From assembly GCA_030673085.1 (NCBI GenBank), contig DAOVFE010000100.1, positions 1-6,738 on the forward strand: DNA of 6,738 bases, read 5' to 3'. Below, in pieces: positions 1 through 5,198 of the stretch. A program made the position numbers and the translations under genes. Origin of the DNA: Anaerolineales bacterium (lineage in GTDB: Bacteria > Chloroflexota > Anaerolineae > Anaerolineales > E44-bin32). The first letter of the stretch is position 1, and every line of letters begins with the position of its first letter. The notes under the pieces are model-generated. The model saw only the letters and a list, made by a program, of their open reading frames with translations, did not search any database and had not been told where the DNA came from.

Positions 1-495
1 CCGGTGTACGAGCCCCGAATCGATTTTCTCACCAACTACATCCAGGCCCGCAATTGGGACAACTAGATCGGCAAAAGAGGGAATAACTGGCTCATGCGTT
101 GCAGGAGCTTTAAGCGAACATCCGCGAGCTCCATCGGCTTCAATAATAAGCACTCCACCCGCCTCACGTACGATCGCATGCACCTTATCGAGCTGGGCAA
201 TATCAAGACCAAACCACTTCTTTTTCTGAGCGGACGCCCTGCCTGTTAGCAAGACCGAGGTCTGCGTCCGAAGAAGCCGGCGCAATTCCATCATCGCCTG
301 CGGCTGATTCATAATCAGATGGCTGCTTGCCAGGTCGGTTTGATCGTGTAATATCTTGGTGGTAGTTGTTAACACAACCGGCAACTCACCGGCAAGCTCC
401 GTTGCCAGCTTTCTAAGACATGTCGATTTTCCGCCTGCCCCAGTAAAAGCAACAACCTGACCGGGTTTCAGGCGCAATGCGTCTGCCAGCCGCAT
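1..495 (-). CDS. yqeC: YqeC-type selenium-dependent molybdenum hydroxylase accessory protein (3' truncated by window edge)
   Basis: First 165 codons of a protein I recognise as YqeC; the C-terminus lies beyond base 1. It begins MRLADALRLKPGQ, followed by a Walker A-like loop (GAGGKST, residues 19-25), TTTTK at 43-47, an acidic strand IIEADGARG at 117-125 and HEPVIP at 134-139. The last visible residues are GLDVVGEKIDSGLVHR. This order (P-loop, Thr run, EADGA/KAP, HEPVIP) is the family pattern. The start ATG (495-493) has a GGAG 6 bases upstream (505-502). Known of the family: YqeC and YqeB occur with SelD and molybdenum hydroxylases that need a labile selenium cofactor, as in the E. coli xdhD region; the exact biochemical step is not established, and the P-loop suggests nucleotide binding. 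The molybdenum subunit lies 244 bases upstream, which fits this role. It is missed by simple ORF listing because it has no stop inside the window. Confidence 0.88.
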   Translation of the reverse strand, partial: MRLADALRLKPGQVVAFTGAGGKSTCLRKLATELAGELPVVLTTTTKILHDQTDLASSHLIMNQPQAMMELRRLLRTQTSVLLTGRASAQKKKWFGLDIAQLDKVHAIVREAGGVLIIEADGARGCSLKAPATHEPVIPSFADLVVPIAGLDVVGEKIDSGLVHR

Positions 496-501
496 ATTAT
501 G

Positions 502-506
502 CTCCA
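502..506 (-). promoter_or_regulatory. Ribosome binding site of yqeC
   Basis: The minus-strand reads TGGAG followed by CATAAT and then ATG, a spacing of 6 bases. This fixes the start of the truncated yqeC at 495 and argues against a longer N-terminus. The same strand has an in-frame stop TAA of an unsupported 25-codon ORF just before the ATG. Confidence 0.6.
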
Positions 507-680
507 AATGTTAGCGAATATTCGGCCCGCATCCCGGCCTTCTTTCCTGATGTCCAGGATCGCCGCCCTTCCATCTTATATAACCGCCAACCTTCTCGAT
601 AATGCCGGTCGCAGGTCCTATTACAAACGAACCTTAGCTACTTTATCTTACGATGGCACCGAAGATACGAGCAGACTAGC

Positions 681-695
681 GCGAAGCGCCTTCGC
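681..695 (-). repeat. Short hairpin just after the molybdenum subunit gene
   Basis: On the minus strand GCGAAG, loop GCG, CTTCGC gives a 6-bp GC-rich stem 45 bases after the stop codon at 740. No run of T follows, so it is not a standard intrinsic terminator. It could protect the 3' end of the upstream message or be chance. Confidence 0.35.
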
Positions 696-739
696 ATTTG
701 CTGGATTTATCTCTGGAATTGGAAACCGGCGCTTCTTGG

Positions 740-2971
740 CTATGAGCTCTTCTGAAATTTTTTAATGCCCTTCAAGACATGCTCGGGCGTTAATGGGAAC
801 TCATCGAACCAGACGCCGGTTGCATCGCGGACAGCGGCTGTAACAGCCGGTGCCAATGGTATGAAGGGCATTTCACCCATCCCGCGCGCTCCCCATGGAC
901 CGTCCGGATCGGCGTATTCAAGCACAACCGATTCAACCTTCTCAGGAATATCCAAGACTGTTGGAATCAAATAGGTAGATAAATCCCGTGTCTTGATATC
1001 GCCGCCGTTCTGAATGAAGTTCTCTAAAATAGTCCACCCAGCCGCCTGGACAACACAGCCCTCGATCTGGCCCTGAACCTGCTGCAAATTAACTGCCTTG
1101 CCGACATCATCGGCGCAAACGACATTAAGCAGCCGGATGTGGCCGGTCTCCGTATCGACCTCGACCGTTACGGTCTCAGCAACGTAGCCATAGGCTAAAT
1201 TGGGATAGCATTCGCCGGTTTCAGGATCGAATGGGGTAGTCTTGGGCGCATGATAGACATAGGTCGCAATGGCCGGGCGTTCTTCTTTATTCCATTTCTT
1301 AAGGACTTCTTCCGCCGCCCCGCGGATCGCATTACCGGCCATAAAAGTCATCCGTGACGCGGAGACCGAGCCTGCGTTCTCGGCCGTCGCTGTGTCCGAT
1401 GGAATCAGGCGCACCTTCTCTATCGGAACGCCAACCGCATCGGCTGTCATTTGAAGGATTGCGCTATGCGCTCCCTGTCCCACTTCTGCTGCGGCATGAC
1501 GCATAACCACTTCCTCAATTTCAACACTGCCATGCAGCTCAAGTATCGCAGTACAGACTTCAGGAAACCCATATGAAAAGCCAACGTTTTTCAGGCCGCA
1601 GGCGAAACCGATTCCCCGTTTTAGGTGCGGTTCAGTCGGCTCGCCAAGCTGCTCTCGCGATGGCCGCTTCCAGCCATGTTCGGTTATTTTCCATCCAGCG
1701 ACCTTAGCCGCCTTCTCGACGACTTTCCCAATCGTCACTCCGGCCGGCAAAGCCGTTCCAACTGAAAGCAGGGCTCCTTCGGTGAGGACATTGCGAGCTC
1801 GGATTTCTACCGGATCCATTCCCAGCTTCTCGGCCAATTTGTTCATTTGTCCTTCGGCCACAAATCCGGCTTGCGGGCCGCCAAAGCCCCGAAATGCACC
1901 ACCCGGATTATTATTTGTATAAACCGCATATGAATCAATCTTTACATTGGGAATTTCATACGGGCAGGTGATCATTACTGCGGCATTACCAAGAACCGTG
2001 GTTGAAGTGTAGGCGTAAGCTCCGCCATCTTCGATCAACTCTGCATCAGCGGCGATCACTTTCCCGTCTTTAGTAGCGCCCCATTTGGTTCGAATAATAA
2101 ATCGATGACGCTTACAGTGGCCAACAATGGATTCCTGACGTGACCAGATGATTTTCACTGGGCGATCAATACCGCGTTGGTGAAGCCGATAGGCAGCCAA
2201 CCCCAATACTATCTGAACGGACATGTCTTCCCGGCCGCCAAATGCGCCGCCGACCATTGGATAGATGACTCGAACCCTGTCTTCGGGCAGATCAAGCGCA
2301 TGCGCTATCTCCCGGCGATCTTCGTGTGTCCACTGTCCGCCAACAAGCACGGTCACCCTGCCTAGCTCATCGATATATCCTATGCCAGCCTCCGGCTGCA
2401 GATAGGCGTGTTCTTGGAATGGAGTTTGATACTCCCCTTCTACGATCACATCCGCTTCGGCAAATGCTTCCTCTACCGAACCTTTGAGAACCTGCTGATG
2501 GCATAAGACATTGCTTTCTTTGTCCGGGTGAAGCAATGTGGCGCAATTCTTCATGCCCTCAATCGGATCAGCAACTACCGGCAGATCCTCATAATCCACC
2601 TTAATATGCTTTAAAGCTTCAGTTGCTATCTTCTCGCTTTCGGCGATTACCAGCGCTACCTGATCTCCGATGAAACGCACTCGATCAGCATATGGCTTAT
2701 CTGATCCTGGCCCGCAAAGCACCGGCTGGTCCATGATAATCTGGCCATATTCATTCACCGGCACGTCTTTAGCGGTCAGCACTGCGAGCACACCTGGCAT
2801 AGCTTCCGCCGCCGATGTTTCCAGGCTATGAATGATAGCGTGTGGCCTATCGGCAAATAGGATCTTCATATAGGCTTGATTAGCCCGATTGTAATCGCCC
2901 GGAAAAAGCGCTTGCCCCTTCACTTTTTTCACTGCATCAATACGCGGCACCGATTGGCCAACTACAGACAT
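740..2971 (-). CDS. Molybdenum hydroxylase large subunit (XDH family, molybdopterin-binding catalytic subunit)
   Basis: Catalytic subunit that hydroxylates a substrate at the molybdenum-pterin centre; 743 residues, full length for bacterial CoxL/XdhA-type subunits. The N-terminus (VGQSVPRIDAVKKVKG, residues 4-19) is the usual opening of the a/b hammerhead domain, which runs to about 130. Cofactor motifs follow in order: VGGQW 210-214, GGAFGGRED 241-249, GAFRGFGGPQ 358-367, AEVGQGAHS 495-503 and RGMGEMPFIP 696-705. By alignment from memory with bovine xanthine oxidase, E248 matches Glu802, R361 matches Arg880 and E700 matches catalytic Glu1261. The first two bind purines and are replaced in aldehyde oxidases, so a purine or similar N-heterocycle is the likely substrate. 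The CO dehydrogenase AYxCSFR signature is absent. The start ATG has AGGAG 6 bases upstream. The FAD/iron-sulfur partner is encoded upstream at 5199-6641, separated by two genes. A nicotinate-type or other heterocycle hydroxylase remains possible. Confidence 0.93.
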   Translation of the reverse strand: MSVVGQSVPRIDAVKKVKGQALFPGDYNRANQAYMKILFADRPHAIIHSLETSAAEAMPGVLAVLTAKDVPVNEYGQIIMDQPVLCGPGSDKPYADRVRFIGDQVALVIAESEKIATEALKHIKVDYEDLPVVADPIEGMKNCATLLHPDKESNVLCHQQVLKGSVEEAFAEADVIVEGEYQTPFQEHAYLQPEAGIGYIDELGRVTVLVGGQWTHEDRREIAHALDLPEDRVRVIYPMVGGAFGGREDMSVQIVLGLAAYRLHQRGIDRPVKIIWSRQESIVGHCKRHRFIIRTKWGATKDGKVIAADAELIEDGGAYAYTSTTVLGNAAVMITCPYEIPNVKIDSYAVYTNNNPGGAFRGFGGPQAGFVAEGQMNKLAEKLGMDPVEIRARNVLTEGALLSVGTALPAGVTIGKVVEKAAKVAGWKITEHGWKRPSREQLGEPTEPHLKRGIGFACGLKNVGFSYGFPEVCTAILELHGSVEIEEVVMRHAAAEVGQGAHSAILQMTADAVGVPIEKVRLIPSDTATAENAGSVSASRMTFMAGNAIRGAAEEVLKKWNKEERPAIATYVYHAPKTTPFDPETGECYPNLAYGYVAETVTVEVDTETGHIRLLNVVCADDVGKAVNLQQVQGQIEGCVVQAAGWTILENFIQNGGDIKTRDLSTYLIPTVLDIPEKVESVVLEYADPDGPWGARGMGEMPFIPLAPAVTAAVRDATGVWFDEFPLTPEHVLKGIKKFQKSS

Positions 2972-2977
2972 AAATCA

Positions 2978-2982
2978 CTCCT
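2978..2982 (-). promoter_or_regulatory. Ribosome binding site of the molybdenum subunit
   Basis: AGGAG on the minus strand, followed by TGATTT and ATG (6-base spacing). It lies in a 53-base spacer after the stop codon of the phosphorylase-like gene, with no terminator visible, which supports co-transcription. Confidence 0.6.
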
Positions 2983-3024
2983 GCATTTAACCCGATACTT
3001 TTATCCCTTGCAGCTCATACGCGG

Positions 3025-4728
3025 TCAAGCTAATAAACGGGCGGTCTCGAGATCGAAGATACGCTTAAGAATCGCCAGGCTGGTTGCATAGCTCGGATCC
3101 ATTCCAAAATAGGAAAGTGAACCGGCGCCCAAACTTTTTCCCTTGCTTAAAGGAGTATCGGAGGCATAGTGTAGGAGGCCCAAATCGAATGGCAGCTCAT
3201 ATAAATTCACGATTTCATTTTTAGGGTACCGCTTGGGCCGATACATTTCGCATACCGCCGAAAGGTAGGGCCCGGCCTCCATTTCAATATCGGTATAACC
3301 CTCGCGGTAAAACACATCCATATAGCGCGGCGTTTGCAGAAATGTTCCCCGCACTGAAACCCCCTTTTGATTGTCCAGTACGGTGCCATAGATGATGTTT
3401 TCTCCCACATCGGAGGCCGAGAAGCAATTATCGAAAAGATAGGTGTTCTGGGAATGCTCGTCATGAATAAGTGAAGGGATCATTACATCCCCAATCACCC
3501 CATTGAGCGATGCCGCTTTTCCCATGATATATACACCCCGTGTTTCACCTACCCGGGTCGCAATATAGGAGAGAATCAAATAGGATGAAAACCCCAATGG
3601 GTAATCTATATTAATAATCAGGGCATCGCTTTTTTTAAGAACATCCAAATCAGAACGGCGGAGCCGGGGATCTACCCAATCATAGTGCATTCGGCTGAGT
3701 TCGACGACTTGCACATCAAGGCCAAACCTGTTTTTGCACGGAAACCGATGTATGCCGCAAGTCTGTTCGGCTTCATTCCTAATTCGTCCAAGATCTTTGC
3801 CTTCCTCCGTTGTCAGAAATTTCTTGAGTATGTAGTAAAGGAAATTTTCCCGGCTTGAAGGAACGTTTTGGGCTTCGATTTCCTGCCACTCAGCAAGCAA
3901 GCTGGCATTCTGCGGCTGTTTTAGATAATGAATCAGTTCTTGCTCGTGCCGCAATGCAAAGCCGCTTATCAGGTTTACAATGCTATGGATATTACTGGAT
4001 ACAAAGTAGACCGGCCGTTTAGTGATAAACGGCATCGCTTCCTCAACTCTTTGCCACCATAATTGGATAGCGCGTCGATAATCATTCAGCGACCCGGCCA
4101 GCAGACGAACCGTAATCTGCTTCCGCCGAGATGCGATAGATTGCATCACCGACCAGAATTCGTCGCCCCACACCTGTCGAAGCCGTATAAGGTCATCAAA
4201 TTCCACACCTGTCCCATGCGCCAGCACACCCATGCCCTCATCATTGTCTACTTGGTCCAACAGGAAGGCTTGTACTTGCTCGCCGCGCATCATATCATGA
4301 AGCTTATTCCATTCGATCTGGAAAGCAGTGAGCGAAGGAATAACATCATCGATATCAGAACGACTGGCAATAAAGCATGCCAAAGTGTTTTCGCCATCAA
4401 AATAGCTGCTACGGCGGCGTGCGCGGGCCGAGACTGCCTGCCAGTTATCGAGGTGAATGCCGCATTTTTCGAAGACTTCTTCACCTTGCCCCAGGATAAC
4501 GTGATCGGCATTGATGATGCAGGCCGGCAGTCGTAGGCTGCTATAGATGAGAGCGGATACATCCAACCGAGGCGAGTGTGCCAATGAATGCAACGGCGAA
4601 CCCATTGCGCTATGCACTTCCTCTAACGTCCGAATTTTTACATCCGTTGTAGCGCGCAGAAGCGAGTAATAGGTCCGAATATAAAGCTCGATTTCTTCCG
4701 ATCCAGTGCTGGGAACAGTCCTGTCCAT
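3025..4728 (-). CDS. Uncharacterised protein with C-terminal nucleoside phosphorylase/nucleosidase-like domain
   Basis: 567 residues, soluble, no signal peptide or membrane segment. I cannot name the family with certainty; it may be one of the DUF families. Residues 1 to about 330 are largely helical-looking, Trp-rich, and match nothing I recognise. From about 335 the pattern resembles the purine nucleoside phosphorylase superfamily: a hydrophobic strand DALIINIDYP (368-377), a MGKAASLNG turn then GDVMIP (402-418), GTVLDNQKG (448-456), IEMEAGPYL (481-489) and HYASDTP (520-526). In E. coli PNP an EME motif binds the ribose and an SD motif about 20-25 residues later holds the catalytic Asp; here EME is 482-484 and S523-D524 follows about 40 residues on. 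The PNP phosphate-site serine (GSCG turn) is not obviously kept, so it may be a hydrolase. AMP nucleosidase also pairs an N-terminal regulatory part with a C-terminal catalytic domain. Start ATG has AAGGA 5 bases upstream, 23 bases after the membrane protein gene. Confidence 0.8.
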   Translation of the reverse strand: MDRTVPSTGSEEIELYIRTYYSLLRATTDVKIRTLEEVHSAMGSPLHSLAHSPRLDVSALIYSSLRLPACIINADHVILGQGEEVFEKCGIHLDNWQAVSARARRRSSYFDGENTLACFIASRSDIDDVIPSLTAFQIEWNKLHDMMRGEQVQAFLLDQVDNDEGMGVLAHGTGVEFDDLIRLRQVWGDEFWSVMQSIASRRKQITVRLLAGSLNDYRRAIQLWWQRVEEAMPFITKRPVYFVSSNIHSIVNLISGFALRHEQELIHYLKQPQNASLLAEWQEIEAQNVPSSRENFLYYILKKFLTTEEGKDLGRIRNEAEQTCGIHRFPCKNRFGLDVQVVELSRMHYDWVDPRLRRSDLDVLKKSDALIINIDYPLGFSSYLILSYIATRVGETRGVYIMGKAASLNGVIGDVMIPSLIHDEHSQNTYLFDNCFSASDVGENIIYGTVLDNQKGVSVRGTFLQTPRYMDVFYREGYTDIEMEAGPYLSAVCEMYRPKRYPKNEIVNLYELPFDLGLLHYASDTPLSKGKSLGAGSLSYFGMDPSYATSLAILKRIFDLETARLLA

Positions 4729-4733
4729 AATAA

Positions 4734-4738
4734 TCCTT
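4734..4738 (-). promoter_or_regulatory. Ribosome binding site of the phosphorylase-like gene
   Basis: The minus strand reads AAGGA, then TTATT, then ATG, in the 23-base gap after the membrane protein gene. A second purine run AGAGGA lies a few bases further upstream. The tight spacing suggests that the two genes are translated from one message. Confidence 0.55.
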
Positions 4739-4751
4739 GTCCTCTTTAGTG

Positions 4752-5108
4752 CTACGAGTACATTGACGGAGGAGCATCATATTCATCAGGCTGGACGGGA
4801 AAAATTATGGCATAAATAAGGCTCAGCAATCCATAACCAAACACCATGAACAGGAAGGCAATCACTAATTGAATCCATAATCCTTCCGGCAACATAGGCA
4901 GGTAAGGTATCGTCATGAGCTTGCTCGGAATCGGGATCCAGCTATTGATGCTGTTTTCCTCAAGCAATAATCCGCCGACAAAGTATCCACCAATCGCCAG
5001 GCCCGATAACATGAGACATCCGATTCCGCGCCAGATTGGATGTAAAGCCCTTTTCTTGGCAGATTCCTTTTCTTTTATTTCATAGCGATAGAAGTCACCT
5101 CGGCCCAT
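4752..5108 (-). CDS. Small two-helix membrane protein of unknown function
   Basis: 118 residues with a charged N-terminus (KEKESAKKR, residues 12-20), a HPIWRGIG stretch (23-30), a first hydrophobic segment at about 29-49, a Pro-rich loop (about 52-76, with PIPSKL and PYLPMLP) and a second hydrophobic segment at about 78-103, ending in an acidic tail (QPDEYDAPP). By the positive-inside rule both termini would be cytoplasmic, with the loop outside. It has no signal-peptide cleavage site, no conserved Cys or His, and no transporter signature, so I do not propose a substrate. The start ATG has GGGAGAG about 3-5 bases upstream. It is embedded between hydroxylase subunit genes, so it may tether the complex to the membrane or act elsewhere. 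I have a faint impression of similar proteins in Chloroflexota genomes. Confidence 0.8.
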   Translation of the reverse strand: MGRGDFYRYEIKEKESAKKRALHPIWRGIGCLMLSGLAIGGYFVGGLLLEENSINSWIPIPSKLMTIPYLPMLPEGLWIQLVIAFLFMVFGYGLLSLIYAIIFPVQPDEYDAPPSMYS

Positions 5109-5111
5109 TTT

Positions 5112-5119
5112 CTCTCCCT
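5112..5119 (-). promoter_or_regulatory. Ribosome binding site of the membrane protein gene
   Basis: The minus strand reads AAGGGAGAG followed by AAA and the ATG at 5108-5106. This is the strongest Shine-Dalgarno in the window and fixes the start at MGRGDFYRYE. Confidence 0.6.
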
Positions 5120-5132
5120 TTCTATCATTCCC

Positions 5133-5167
5133 CGGCTAATAGCCCGAAACCGGTTTCATGCTAGCCG
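5133..5167 (-). promoter_or_regulatory. Nested inverted repeats in the 90-base spacer before the membrane protein gene
   Basis: Outer arms CGGCTA (minus strand, 5167-5162) and TAGCCG (5138-5133) enclose a perfect 12-base palindrome GAAACCGGTTTC (5146-5157). A second near-palindrome, GGCTA-T-TAGCC, overlaps the 3' arm (5134-5144), so two alternative folds compete. No T-run follows, so it is not an ordinary intrinsic terminator. The 12-base perfect dyad could be an operator half-site pair, or the whole could be an intercistronic RNA hairpin that tunes expression or message stability. I do not recognise a specific regulator for it. Confidence 0.45.
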
Positions 5168-5198
5168 CCAAAGATATGATGCGCAACATTCGATCCCA

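Larger units (their letters stand above)
496..739 (-). other. 244-base intergenic region with short inverted repeats, between the molybdenum subunit and yqeC
   Basis: This is the longest non-coding stretch in the window. All three minus-strand frames are broken by stops. The only plus-strand ORF across it has a low-complexity, unrecognisable product, lies opposite to the operon and runs into the 3' end of the molybdenum subunit gene. Four short inverted repeats are visible: 681-695 (GCGAAG arms, 3-base loop), 644-667 (TATCTT arms), 545-559 (TCCTG arms, 5-base loop) and a perfect 10-base palindrome CGAATATTCG at 515-524. None is followed by a U-tract, so no intrinsic terminator is evident. A TATAAG box occurs on the minus strand near 580 but lacks a good -35 partner. 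The stretch may be a leader of yqeC or simply a spacer. Confidence 0.5.

Noticed and set aside
496..573. Minus-strand 25-codon ORF ending in TAA right before the yqeC ATG (possible leader peptide)
   Set aside because: It has no ribosome binding site before its ATG, and its composition (MEGRRSWTSGKKAG start) shows no attenuator-type residue run. Position alone is not enough.
681..695. Rho-independent terminator after the molybdenum subunit gene
   Set aside because: The 6-bp stem is present but no T-run follows on the minus strand.
499..765. Plus-strand ORF of 88 codons across the yqeC / molybdenum subunit spacer
   Set aside because: It lies opposite the operon, overlaps the 3' end of the molybdenum subunit gene and the yqeC leader, has no Shine-Dalgarno and no recognisable protein pattern.
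740..2971. Aerobic CO dehydrogenase large subunit (CoxL)
   Set aside because: The AYxCSFR active-site loop is missing; the equivalent position reads GAFRGFGG as in xanthine oxidase-type enzymes.
4063..4536. Plus-strand 157-codon ORF opposite the phosphorylase-like gene
   Set aside because: Antisense shadow: no ribosome binding site, no recognisable motif, and the minus-strand frame is continuous with conserved-looking sequence on both sides.
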